Shown: positions 7,038 to 14,947, counted from the first letter of the stretch. The stretch is DNA of 35,167 nucleotides from Gammaproteobacteria bacterium AqS3 (GCA_001750645.1 MEIF01000022.1:1-35167); one strand, 5' to 3'. The notes: a model not told the origin generated them from the sequence alone. Translations and numbers: made by a program.

Positions 7038-8969
7038 ATGGCTGGAAACGAGAAAGGATACAAGTTAAATTTTTTTGCGCTGGAAATTCTCAGTCACTTG
7101 GGTAAACAGCTATACCGCAACTTTTCGACAGTTGTTTCAGAAGCCGTGTCGAACAGTTGGGACGCTGGCGCCACTGAAGTGCGAATTTACATTGATCCTC
7201 AAAAAAAATATATGACCATTACAGATAACGGGGTTGGAATGGACAGCGAAGATTTTCAAGATAGATTTCTTACGATCGGCTATTCAAAAAGAAGTGATGG
7301 CGACACCTCCATGCTCAATCGACGAAGGCCACATGGAAGAAAAGGCATTGGAAAATTGGCGTTACTCTCAGTATCTGAAAAATTAACAATTGTTACGCGA
7401 AAAAAAGGAGGGGAGGAAGTCAGGGGCACCATAGACAACAATAAGTTAGATCAGCTTGCTGATGAAAAAGAAACAGAATATAGACTAGAGTTCAACCGAA
7501 ATTCGCTTGTTTCCATAGAAAATCATGGAACAATCTTGGAGTTTGAAAACATCAAACCCAGATTTAATTCATCCGAAAAAATCCGGAGTTATATGGCACT
7601 GGCGTTCAGCTTTGCCCATTGCAGCAAAGATCCTGAAGATAGATTTGATATTTATGTCAATAACCAGCTGGTTGAAAGAAAACGTGACCTAAAAGATTTA
7701 GACAGTAATACAGAAATGCTATGGACTTTCAATCAAAATTTTGACATGTCGTCAACATTCAGCGACGATTTGAAGGATAATTTTTTGGAACATTTCAACC
7801 TGCAAAATGAGCTGAGAGCTTTTGAATTTGAAAATCAAGAAGGGCAATCCTTCACTGCTGAAATAGGCGGTTATATCGGCTCAGTAAAGAAACCGCGACA
7901 ACTTCGAGTCCATGGTACTGGAACAGCCGCTGATGATGAACAATTTAAGGCAGGGGTTCACCTGTATACCAACGGACGCCTTCGTCAGTTTAATATTTTT
8001 GAAATAGTCGAATCATCTAGCGTTGTTCCCAGCTACTTATACGGCGAAATTCACGTTGACGCTTTTGATGCTGGCAACCATACGGACAATGACATGTTTA
8101 CATCAAGCCGGGAAGGAATTTTAGAAGACGACCCAAGATTTCAATCATTCAAAGCCAAGTTAAAACAAATCTTGCTTCAAATAGTCAATGATTGGAGTCA
8201 ACATAGAAGGCGTGATCGCACAAAGTCCGTCGGTAACAGCCTTTCCGCAATGAAACCTCGTTTTCGCAATGTTATAGATGATTACCTAAAGACAGATGAT
8301 CCGGAAGACAGGGATAGCAAGGCCAATAAAGTAATTTTGGAACTTAGAAATGTCTCAGGCGAAAATAAGCGGGAGGATTTAGCCAGGAAAAAAAGTGTTC
8401 TCATTTGTCACAGTTCCAAAGACAAGCTTCGTGCAGATTTTGTATTTCAACTGTTGTTTCATTTCGGAGTGACCGCAGATGAAGTCATATATAGTTCAGC
8501 GTCAGATACTGATGACGAACGAGCGGCCAGACTTCCTGTAGAAGGGTTTATGGAGTATTTAAAATCCTTCTTTAATCAACACATATACGAAGCACCCACT
8601 ATCGTTCTAATACATAGCTCTCACCTTAAGACTTGGCATCCAACCATTGAAGTAGGCGCTTCATGGATAGCTGGTGCCGGTCAACGTATTATTCAAGTTG
8701 TAAGCCGAGATGAAAGAGGTCAAACCATCGAGTCTGAGACGATAGATTCTCCACTGACTCAAGGCGACCTATATCTAGAACTAGAGGAAGGTGAGCAGAA
8801 AAAATTTGCATTCACTAACAATGACACAGCAAGCCAATGGTTTCGAGATTTAGTCAATTTTTGTCGCAAAAGAAAAGGGCAAAAAGATACTTTATGGAGT
8901 AACCAGGAATTTCAAGCGGCTTGTGATGCTGTCAATGAAAAAATGCGGGAGAAAGGCAACAGCTATTAG
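7038..8969 (+). CDS. GHKL (MORC/MutL-like) ATPase fused to a C-terminal TIR-like domain
   Basis: 643 aa from ATG 7038, chosen because GAGGG precedes it by 9 nt; in-frame TTG 7017, ATG 7020 and ATG 7029 also exist. The N-terminal Bergerat-fold ATPase shows the N-box SEAVSNSWDAGA (about 34-45), the G1 box DNGVGM (63-68) and a GRKGIGKLAL lid motif (100-109). A middle S5-like region ends with FTSSREGILEDDPRF, as in prokaryotic MORC/MutL-type proteins. From about residue 452 a TIR-like domain begins: SVLICHSSKDK (HSSKD 458-462), then TIVLIHSSHLKTWHPTIE, where Glu538, five residues after the Trp, fits the TIR NADase catalytic position. The likely role is an ATP-gated sensor with an NAD-consuming effector in phage defence (inference). 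AT-rich compared with neighbours, so probably transferred. It is divergent from one C5 methyltransferase and upstream of another. Confidence 0.85.
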   Translation: MAGNEKGYKLNFFALEILSHLGKQLYRNFSTVVSEAVSNSWDAGATEVRIYIDPQKKYMTITDNGVGMDSEDFQDRFLTIGYSKRSDGDTSMLNRRRPHGRKGIGKLALLSVSEKLTIVTRKKGGEEVRGTIDNNKLDQLADEKETEYRLEFNRNSLVSIENHGTILEFENIKPRFNSSEKIRSYMALAFSFAHCSKDPEDRFDIYVNNQLVERKRDLKDLDSNTEMLWTFNQNFDMSSTFSDDLKDNFLEHFNLQNELRAFEFENQEGQSFTAEIGGYIGSVKKPRQLRVHGTGTAADDEQFKAGVHLYTNGRLRQFNIFEIVESSSVVPSYLYGEIHVDAFDAGNHTDNDMFTSSREGILEDDPRFQSFKAKLKQILLQIVNDWSQHRRRDRTKSVGNSLSAMKPRFRNVIDDYLKTDDPEDRDSKANKVILELRNVSGENKREDLARKKSVLICHSSKDKLRADFVFQLLFHFGVTADEVIYSSASDTDDERAARLPVEGFMEYLKSFFNQHIYEAPTIVLIHSSHLKTWHPTIEVGASWIAGAGQRIIQVVSRDERGQTIESETIDSPLTQGDLYLELEEGEQKKFAFTNNDTASQWFRDLVNFCRKRKGQKDTLWSNQEFQAACDAVNEKMREKGNSY

Positions 8970-9255
8970 GCTTTAATTGATTTGAGTTTAGTATGGCCTC
9001 GGGCGGCGGCGGCGACAGCACCCCTCCGACACTCGAAACCCGCATCAACCGACAGCAGAGCGGCCAGGAATTCTCTGGCGGGAGGTCTAAGCATTGGCAG
9101 GGCTCGCGTCTGCTTAGTGGGGCATTTTATACGGGTGGGGTCTCCTGCTCTCGCCGCCTTCTGCTAATAGACCTCTGAATTGCCTTTGCAGAGACAGGGT
9201 GTGACCTCGATCCGGTTTGCCCCGCCTATTTCTGATATAAAGCCCAGAATTTTGC
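8970..9255 (+). repeat. Patchwork intergenic region: enoyl-CoA hydratase fragment plus promoter-repeat copy B
   Basis: Two borrowed pieces lie side by side. 8993-9075 matches 13473-13567 inside the enoyl-CoA hydratase gene, in the same orientation. The last 62 nt differ at only about 3 positions, a 12-nt gap is present, and the frame is kept (TPPTLETRINRQ). 9087-9135 is a 49-bp imperfect copy of 6818-6866, including the minus-strand TATAAAAT box and a hairpin with 7-bp perfect arms, CTAAGCA (9087-9093) and TGCTTAG (9111-9117). It has no minus-strand gene to drive nearby. A plus-strand -10-like TATAAA with GCCC (9235-9244) close to the Dcm start is its probable promoter. Confidence 0.6.
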
Positions 9256-10443
9256 GTGTCGTCTCACGCTATGGGCTCGCGGAAATTGAAAATTTCAGCT
9301 GTTGATCTGTTCTGCGGGGTCGGGGGGCTGACCTACGGCTTGAAGCAGGCGGGCATCGATGTCGTCGCCGGCATTGACAATGATGGGAGCTGCCGCTACG
9401 CCTACGAGAAGAACTGCGGGGCAGAGTTTATTGAGGCTGACATCCGAGAGGTCGAGGCTTCTGACATCGCCGCTTTGCTGGACGACGACAGCGACCTCAC
9501 CATGCTGGCCGGATGCGCACCGTGCCAGCCGTTTTCCGACCTCACAAAAAAGCACAAGCCCAGCCAGCAAACTGACAGCAGATGGCCCCTGCTCGATGAA
9601 TTCGCCAGATTGGCGGAGGAAATCCAGCCGGACATTGTGTCGATGGAGAATGTTCCGCAGCTGGCCAGCACCAAAATCTATGAGAAATTTCATGCCGCGT
9701 TGGAAAGAAATAAATATGTCGTCCATAGCAAGATAGTGCAATGTGCAGATTACGGAATTCCTCAGTCCCGTCGCCGGCTGGTGCTCATAGCCACACGCGA
9801 CCCCAGCCTAAAACTGAACATCAGCTTTAATCTGAGCGCCAACTTTGATGCTTATAGGAAACCAGCCAAATCCGTCAGAGACGCCATAGGAAAACTTCCT
9901 CCCATTAAAGCCGGGGAAATCAACCACAAAGATCCTCTGCACTCATCATCCAAGTTATCCAGCCTGAACAAAAAAAGAATAGCGGCATCCAAACAAAAAG
10001 GCGCCTGGCATGACTGGCCAAAGGAATTACTCCCCGACTGTTTTAAGCGACCATCCGGAGCCTCCTACACAGCCGTCTACGGAAGGATGAGCTGGGATGA
10101 CCCCTCACCCACCATCACAACGCAATTCGACAATTACGGTTCCGGAAGGTTTGGACACCCCGAACAAAACCGGGCGCTGAGTCTGAGAGAGGGCGCGCTG
10201 CTGCAGACTTTTCCGAAAGGTTTTGATTTTCAAAACCCGCAAACTTCCATGTCAAGGCGAAAGATCGCAACGCATATCGGAAATGCAGTCCCGCCAGAAC
10301 TCGGCGAAATAATCGGGGAATCGATATTTGAATCTACTATTCATTGGCAGAAATTCTTCGCTGAAAAACCTTACAAAACATTGCAGAGGCTACCTCTGCA
10401 TAAGGTTCAAGCTCCTGTCGTTCATCGAGCCCTTCACTTTTAG
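9256..10443 (+). CDS. DNA (cytosine-5-)-methyltransferase
   Basis: 395-aa C5 methyltransferase, distinct from the one at 5615-6766. Motif I AVDLFCGVGGLTYG (15-28), motif IV GCAPCQPFS (catalytic Cys90), motif VI ENV (131-133), motif VIII QSRRRLVLIA (170-179) and motif X GNAVPPELG are present, so it should be active. GTG 9256 is taken as start; ATG 9271 (MGSRKLKIS) is the alternative. Neither has a clear Shine-Dalgarno, and the probable -10 at 9235-9240 would leave a leader of only about 10 nt for the GTG. Its 3' end overlaps the convergent adenine methyltransferase gene by 54 nt. No restriction nuclease is evident beside it, so it may serve the neighbouring GHKL-TIR/ParB/Dam cluster or act as an orphan. 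Confidence 0.93.
   Translation: MSSHAMGSRKLKISAVDLFCGVGGLTYGLKQAGIDVVAGIDNDGSCRYAYEKNCGAEFIEADIREVEASDIAALLDDDSDLTMLAGCAPCQPFSDLTKKHKPSQQTDSRWPLLDEFARLAEEIQPDIVSMENVPQLASTKIYEKFHAALERNKYVVHSKIVQCADYGIPQSRRRLVLIATRDPSLKLNISFNLSANFDAYRKPAKSVRDAIGKLPPIKAGEINHKDPLHSSSKLSSLNKKRIAASKQKGAWHDWPKELLPDCFKRPSGASYTAVYGRMSWDDPSPTITTQFDNYGSGRFGHPEQNRALSLREGALLQTFPKGFDFQNPQTSMSRRKIATHIGNAVPPELGEIIGESIFESTIHWQKFFAEKPYKTLQRLPLHKVQAPVVHRALHF
10382..10400 (-). terminator. Perfect hairpin containing the dam stop codon
   Basis: TGCAGAGG (10382-10389) and CCTCTGCA (10393-10400) form a perfect 8-bp stem with a 3-nt loop. The loop is the TAG stop codon of the D12 methyltransferase. On the minus strand it is followed by ATGTTTTGT, a weak U-rich tract, so it may terminate that transcript. 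It lies inside the 3' end of the convergent Dcm gene. Confidence 0.45.
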
Positions 10444-11253
10444 TCTGGGGTGAAAGTAAATCAGCTCGTTCTTGCTTTTTCTGGATGTGCCATAGGTCAT
10501 ATTGCGGATGGCGCTCTTTCTGCAGGTGCGGTAAAGTTTTTCGATTAGGGGGTCTTGATCATAGGAGAGTATCCAAAAGAAATCGCACTTTTTGGTCAGT
10601 ATTTTAGAAATTGCCTTGTGGTCATCCTCAGAGTAAGTGTTCATATACAACCTTTGGCTCTTCTTAACATACGGAGGATCGAGGTATACGACCTTGTCGG
10701 ACAAGCCTTCATCCAGCAAGTCGACGGCATTTTCATTGGAAACTTTGATGCGGCGGGCGTACTTTCCGATGGCCTCAAGCCGGGACAGCAGCTCCGGCTT
10801 GTTGAACCTGGCATCGATTTTGTACTTGCCGCTCTGCTCAAAGCCGCCAATCACCCCGCCTGTCAGGATGCCGGAGACGTTGGTTCGATTGAGAAAAAAA
10901 GTTGAAACGCCAAGCTCAAATAAATTCGCATTCTTTTTATTGTTCTGAACTTCTTTTTGAGCGTGCCAGGTTTTCATGGTGACCGGAATGTTTTCTATCT
11001 CCCGCATAAAGCGCTCATTTTTATGAACCGCGCTGTGCCAGAGGGCATAAATGGAACGATCCAAATCGTTGATCTGAATTCTGGACACGTATTCCTCGAG
11101 CAATAGAGACAGCGCCACCCCCGCCCCGCCTGCATACAGCTCGACATAATCCCCTCCCACAAGGTTATTCTCATAAACAAGGCTCTTAACCAGCGGGGCA
11201 AGAGCCGTCTTGCCACCGGGATAGCGGAGCGGTGAGTAGAACTTATTCGGCAT
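10390..11253 (-). CDS. D12-class DNA adenine N6-methyltransferase
   Basis: 287-aa Dam-like N6-adenine methyltransferase. RYPGGK (10-15) is the family's N-terminal signature, VELYAGGAGVALSL (37-50) the SAM-binding motif I, and DPPY (192-195) the catalytic motif IV. All key residues are present and the length fits the family (about 270-290 aa). ATG 11253 lies inside the 3' end of the ParB-like gene (11-nt overlap) with no separate RBS, so translation is probably coupled. Target sequence unknown. It is the last gene of the run TerB/BRCT - ParB-like - Dam and faces the C5 methyltransferase tail to tail. Confidence 0.92.
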   Translation of the reverse strand: MPNKFYSPLRYPGGKTALAPLVKSLVYENNLVGGDYVELYAGGAGVALSLLLEEYVSRIQINDLDRSIYALWHSAVHKNERFMREIENIPVTMKTWHAQKEVQNNKKNANLFELGVSTFFLNRTNVSGILTGGVIGGFEQSGKYKIDARFNKPELLSRLEAIGKYARRIKVSNENAVDLLDEGLSDKVVYLDPPYVKKSQRLYMNTYSEDDHKAISKILTKKCDFFWILSYDQDPLIEKLYRTCRKSAIRNMTYGTSRKSKNELIYFHPRLKVKGSMNDRSLNLMQR

Positions 11254-12529
11254 GTTCGTTAGCCCATATCTTCAACAATTGACCTAGAATCAAAGAGATT
11301 GCTACAGCTTTCCCCATATTCTTTGAAGCCGTGTAATCATGAGCTCCTGTATTAAGAGTTTCAATTAGCTTGCGCGCACCACTTACATTATTATCACTCA
11401 ATGTATTTTTTTGGTCATTCGTAAGTTTATTTTTAGCATCTTGAAAATGCGTCTTAATATATGTCTCCCAATTATTATCCGGAACATTATGGCTGTTGTC
11501 CCATGCCGTTTCGCATAACAATCTCATTCCCGCCCTAATAAACACTGCGGGATGTTGATATTTGGCAGATTTATTAAAATGGTCATATAAATCGATAATA
11601 TCTCTGTAGAGATCATTTGCATCCCCTGGCGGCAAAGCCAGCTTTTCTCCAAAAAGCTTGGGCTTTTTAGCTCTTGATCGAGGTGTTAATCTTGCGGATA
11701 CTTTATCTTCATCTTTGTCCAACTTCAAAGGACGCGAGTTTCCTATATTGGCCTTTGTGTTTTCTAATATTGCTTTAATCCCTGCCTTACCTTCCAAGAC
11801 ATCTATAATTTTTCCTCGGCTCACACGAGTAGTAACTTCCTTACCTCTTATAATTTTTATTATAGATTCCAGGATTTTTATTGCATCTTCACTATTAACA
11901 TGCCAGTGATAAAGTTCTTCCTCTCTTATAGAAAAGCCTAATTTATGTAAATTATCTCTAGTAAATATCTCATCTCTAACAAACAACTGATTTAGTTCTC
12001 TATGCTGAGAAATAATACCTGTAGCATCATCAATGATGAGAAAATCTGATTTTTCATCCTCCATGTGCACATGCTTAAATATGTCCCTTTGTAATGTCCT
12101 CCAAGTTCGATTATCAGCGTGCATTCTATTGACGATGTCTAATGCGGTTTGCTTATCGCATACATTACAATCGAGTTCAAGCGGAAAGAGCATATTTTCA
12201 AAAGTCTCTCGCTCTGCATCAAAACCCATAACTACCCTATGAATAAGCATGCCAATTAGCACTCGGCGGTTTCCGTCGTACACTACAGGATTATCGTCAA
12301 GGTAACTCACAGTAGGAATTTCATTCAAATGAAATTCCTTTCCTTTCGACATTTGCTTACAAAAACTTTTCATATTCCAGTCGCTATCTTTCTGAAAAGC
12401 TTTATCTGCTATGCGTTGATTAATTTTCTCTTTGGTTTGGCTATCTGTAGGAAGTTCGACGGGATCCCTCGGATTCTCACTCCACAGCACCAACTCACTT
12501 AAAGGAATCTTCCTAATTTCCTGAGCCAT
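11243..12529 (-). CDS. ParB/Srx-domain protein paired with Dam
   Basis: 428 aa. The N-terminal 110 residues carry the ParB/sulfiredoxin-like nuclease-fold pattern: IRKIPLSELVLWSENPRDP (4-22) and PVVYDGNRRVLIGML (81-95), the latter being the DGNRR box that in ParB relatives binds nucleotide. The remaining 300 residues are mostly helical and unrecognised, with a basic linker (TPRSRAKKPKLFGEK). ATG 12529 has a strong GGAGGGAG upstream. AT-rich, unlike the flanking metabolic genes. Overlapped by the Dam start, with the BRCT gene 33 nt upstream on the same strand. Possible roles are NTP-dependent DNA loading or nicking coordinated with methylation (inference). It is not likely a chromosome-partition ParB, as no ParA gene is present. 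Confidence 0.75.
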   Translation of the reverse strand: MAQEIRKIPLSELVLWSENPRDPVELPTDSQTKEKINQRIADKAFQKDSDWNMKSFCKQMSKGKEFHLNEIPTVSYLDDNPVVYDGNRRVLIGMLIHRVVMGFDAERETFENMLFPLELDCNVCDKQTALDIVNRMHADNRTWRTLQRDIFKHVHMEDEKSDFLIIDDATGIISQHRELNQLFVRDEIFTRDNLHKLGFSIREEELYHWHVNSEDAIKILESIIKIIRGKEVTTRVSRGKIIDVLEGKAGIKAILENTKANIGNSRPLKLDKDEDKVSARLTPRSRAKKPKLFGEKLALPPGDANDLYRDIIDLYDHFNKSAKYQHPAVFIRAGMRLLCETAWDNSHNVPDNNWETYIKTHFQDAKNKLTNDQKNTLSDNNVSGARKLIETLNTGAHDYTASKNMGKAVAISLILGQLLKIWANEHAE

Positions 12530-12562
12530 TTTCCACTCCCTCCTGTTTGTATTGACCTAAGA

Positions 12563-13174
12563 CTAAAGCCCGGCCTCGGCCAGCCAGTGCGCTTCGGTGA
12601 CGATGGATAAGGGATCCCCTCGATCTCGGTACTGCATGGCTTTTTCAATCTTGCGGCCGAAGGTTTCATGCACCCAGCTGGGTGTCACATAATCCCCCAA
12701 GACCAGATAATCCAGCGAGTGCGAAATTCCGGAAGCATTGATCCCGCCCCGCCCATCGATTTCTGCCTGACACTGCTTTCTGGTGCCGAAGGCAAAGGTG
12801 CCTGTGAGTGCAAACTTGCTGCCCGCAAACTTGATTTTTGGAGCGGGCGAGCAAACCGGCAACTGGGTCGTCCTGGGCGCCTCGTCCAATTCAAACTCGC
12901 CACCGGAGAATTTCTTCAACAGGTCCAATAATTCTGCGGCCTCTTCATCATCAAGCACCCCATCCTCCAGCATCGGTGCGACCTTGCTCATCAGATTGAG
13001 AACGATCGGATTGTCGGAGGCTTGGTTCTTAACCAGCCAAGCATGCAGAAATTCAGCCTCGGCCTGATTGATCTGATCATCGGCGATGAACCCCTGAGCC
13101 AGGCCGATTAATGTGTCAATCTGCCGGTCTTGCAGGCTTTTTCTGTTGAATTTCGTGTACTGATCAAGGTTCAT
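12563..13174 (-). CDS. TerB-like plus BRCT domain protein
   Basis: 203 aa. The N-terminal helical region (about 15-95; DRQIDTLIGLAQGFIADDQI, acidic helices DDEEAAELLDLLKKF) resembles TerB/tellurite-resistance-type bundles. Residues about 113-200 form a BRCT domain: IKFAGSKFALTGTFAFGTRK, GGINASGISHSLDYLVLGD, and a Trp near the end (TEAHWLAEAG), as in NAD-dependent DNA ligase BRCTs. BRCT domains bind DNA ends or phosphoproteins. ATG 13174 is used because GGGAG lies about 6 nt upstream. It is divergent from enoyl-CoA hydratase and the likely first gene of the operon with ParB-like and Dam (33-nt gap). Whether it belongs to the defence cluster or the host background is unclear. Confidence 0.75.
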   Translation of the reverse strand: MNLDQYTKFNRKSLQDRQIDTLIGLAQGFIADDQINQAEAEFLHAWLVKNQASDNPIVLNLMSKVAPMLEDGVLDDEEAAELLDLLKKFSGGEFELDEAPRTTQLPVCSPAPKIKFAGSKFALTGTFAFGTRKQCQAEIDGRGGINASGISHSLDYLVLGDYVTPSWVHETFGRKIEKAMQYRDRGDPLSIVTEAHWLAEAGL

Positions 13175-13210
13175 TTCCCTCTCCCGCCGTCCCAACAACA
13201 TCCCCAGCCG

Positions 13211-13230
13211 GCTAACTATAATCCCCCGCT
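13211..13230 (+). promoter_or_regulatory. Promoter of enoyl-CoA hydratase (possibly bidirectional)
   Basis: A consensus -10, TATAAT (13217-13222), is followed by CCCCCGC, 38 nt before ATG 13260. The overlapping complement (TATAGT) could serve the divergent BRCT gene. No clear -35 box. Confidence 0.5.
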
Positions 13231-13259
13231 TCTCACGGCCAGCAATCGGAGAAACCCAA

Positions 13260-14081
13260 ATGAGCGAGGCACAGCAGGACGTTATTTTTTCACTGGATCA
13301 GGGCGTCGGCCTGATCACCCTCAACCGCCCCGACAGCCTGAACGCGCTGTCGGGTGAGATGCAGACCCTCACAATCGAACAGCTCCAAGCCTGGGCGCAC
13401 GACCCCGAGGTGGGCTGCATTGCGATCACCGGCGCCGGGCGGGGGTTCTGCTCGGGCGGCGATGTCAGCGGCATGGCCGCAGGCGGCGGCGGCGGAGGCA
13501 AAAGCGACAGCGCCCCTCCGACACTCGAAACCCGCATCAACCGCCAGCGGAGCGGCCAGGAATTCTCGCGCCTGCTGCGCAGCATCCCCAAGGTCACGCT
13601 GGCGCTGGTCAACGGCGCTGCGGCGGGCGCCGGTCTGGGCATCGCCCTGGCCTGCGACATGCGCCTGGCCTCGAGCAAGGCCAAGTTCACCACTGCCTTT
13701 GCAAAGGTCGGCTTCGGCGGCGACTATGGCATCACCTGGGGTCTGGTGCACACGGTCGGCCCGGCCAGGGCGCGCGAGCTGCTGTTCCTGTCGGATGTCT
13801 ACACCGCCGATCAAGCCCTTGAGCTCGGCTTGGTCAACCGCATCTACGAGGCCGAGACCTTTATGGACGAGGCGCTCACCCTGGCACGGCAGATCGCCGC
13901 CGGCCCGCAGATCAGCTACCGCTGGATGAAGGAGAACGTCGACATGGCGCTGCAGAGCGGCTACCACGAGATGCTCGACCGCGAGTCCTTCACCCACCTG
14001 CGCTGCGGCGAGACCGAAGACCACCGGGAGGGCGTCGCCGCCTTCCTCGAAAAACGCGCCCCCGAGTTCAAGGGGCGCTGA
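13260..14081 (+). CDS. Enoyl-CoA hydratase/isomerase family protein
   Basis: 273-aa crotonase-fold protein. LITLNRPDSLNALSGEM starts the fold. GAGRGFCSGGDVSGM gives the first oxyanion-hole peptide, and VNGAAAGAGLGIALACDMRL carries the second oxyanion glycine. The usual acidic residues around FGGDYGITWGL suggest hydratase or related activity on an acyl-CoA thioester. A Gly-rich loop (AAGGGGGGKSDSAPP, about 71-86) is inserted after the oxyanion motif. A shortened copy of the DNA encoding this loop lies at 8993-9075. The start has GGAG about 8 nt upstream. SDR follows 41 nt later, so the two are probably cotranscribed in fatty-acid or related acyl-CoA metabolism. Confidence 0.92.
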   Translation: MSEAQQDVIFSLDQGVGLITLNRPDSLNALSGEMQTLTIEQLQAWAHDPEVGCIAITGAGRGFCSGGDVSGMAAGGGGGGKSDSAPPTLETRINRQRSGQEFSRLLRSIPKVTLALVNGAAAGAGLGIALACDMRLASSKAKFTTAFAKVGFGGDYGITWGLVHTVGPARARELLFLSDVYTADQALELGLVNRIYEAETFMDEALTLARQIAAGPQISYRWMKENVDMALQSGYHEMLDRESFTHLRCGETEDHREGVAAFLEKRAPEFKGR

Positions 14082-14122
14082 CACATCACGCACATCACAC
14101 CGAAAAACGGGGAGGTTTCACT

Positions 14123-14947
14123 GTGGAAAGATTGACGGGCAAGGTCGCACTCATCACGGGGGCGGCGCGCGGGCTGGGCGCGGCGATGGCCAGGCGCTTT
14201 CGGGACGAGGGCGCCACGGTGGTGGTCAACGACCTCAACCAGGAGGCGGCCGAGGCGGTGGCGCAGTCGGTGCAGGGTCTGGGGCTGGCGGCGGACGTCT
14301 CCGACAGCAAGGGTGTCGATGCGATGTTCGAGCAGGTCGTCGAGCGCTACGGGCGGCTCGATGTGCTGGTCAACAACGCCGGCATTTCGGGGATGGAGGA
14401 TGTCCCCGCGGACGAGATCAAGGAGCGCATGGATCGCAACATTCAGCGCGCCATGGAGCTGGCAACAACCGGCGAAACCGAGATTTACTCGGAGCCGACG
14501 CTGGAGACCACCGACGATGAATGGCACCGCATGCTGGGCATTCACCTGGGCGGGACGTTCTTCTGCACGCGGGCGGCGTTTCGGATCATGAACCCGCAGG
14601 GTTCGGGCAGCGTGGTCAACCTGAGCTCGATCATGGGGACTTCGGGCGGGATGGCGCCGGCCTATTGCGCGGCCAAGGCCGGCATCCTCGGCCTGACCAG
14701 AGCCCACGCCAACGAGGGCGCCCAGCGGAGCATTCGCGTCAACGCCATCGCCCCAGGCTGGATCGACACCGACATGACCGCCCCGCTGGGGCCGATGCGC
14801 GACATGATCAAAATGCAGACCCCGCTGCGCACTTTTGGCGAGCCCGATGACATCGCCTGGGCGGCGGTGTATCTGGCAAGCGACGAGGCCAAGTTCATCA
14901 CCGGCCAGGTCATCTCGCCCAACGGCGGGTGGTATATGAGTCAGTAA
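14123..14947 (+). CDS. SDR family oxidoreductase
   Basis: 274-aa classical short-chain dehydrogenase/reductase. TGAARGLG (12-19) is the NAD(P)-binding motif, DVLVNNAGISG the NNAG motif, VVNLSSIMG holds the catalytic Ser, and YCAAKAG the Tyr/Lys pair. NAIAPGWIDTDM and the C-terminal FITGQVISPNGGW complete the fold. Residues about 100-130 contain an extra stretch (ELATTGETEIYSEPTLETTD) making it slightly longer than average. GTG 14123 is preceded by GGGAGG at 7 nt. Likely works with the upstream enoyl-CoA hydratase, possibly as a 3-hydroxyacyl dehydrogenase (inference). Confidence 0.92.
   Translation: MERLTGKVALITGAARGLGAAMARRFRDEGATVVVNDLNQEAAEAVAQSVQGLGLAADVSDSKGVDAMFEQVVERYGRLDVLVNNAGISGMEDVPADEIKERMDRNIQRAMELATTGETEIYSEPTLETTDDEWHRMLGIHLGGTFFCTRAAFRIMNPQGSGSVVNLSSIMGTSGGMAPAYCAAKAGILGLTRAHANEGAQRSIRVNAIAPGWIDTDMTAPLGPMRDMIKMQTPLRTFGEPDDIAWAAVYLASDEAKFITGQVISPNGGWYMSQ

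Noticed and set aside
9087-9135. Integron attC-like site
   Set aside because: The inverted arms resemble a short attC, but the GTTRRRY core sites are lacking and there is no integrase; a promoter/hairpin duplication explains it better.
8993-9178. 61-codon frame after the GHKL-TIR gene
   Set aside because: Its first half is the borrowed enoyl-CoA hydratase fragment and its second half the promoter repeat; it has no RBS, so it is treated as a remnant, not a gene.
11243-12529. Chromosome or plasmid partition ParB
   Set aside because: No ParA gene or parS-like repeats were seen nearby, and the C-terminal 300 residues do not look like the ParB HTH; pairing with Dam suggests another role.
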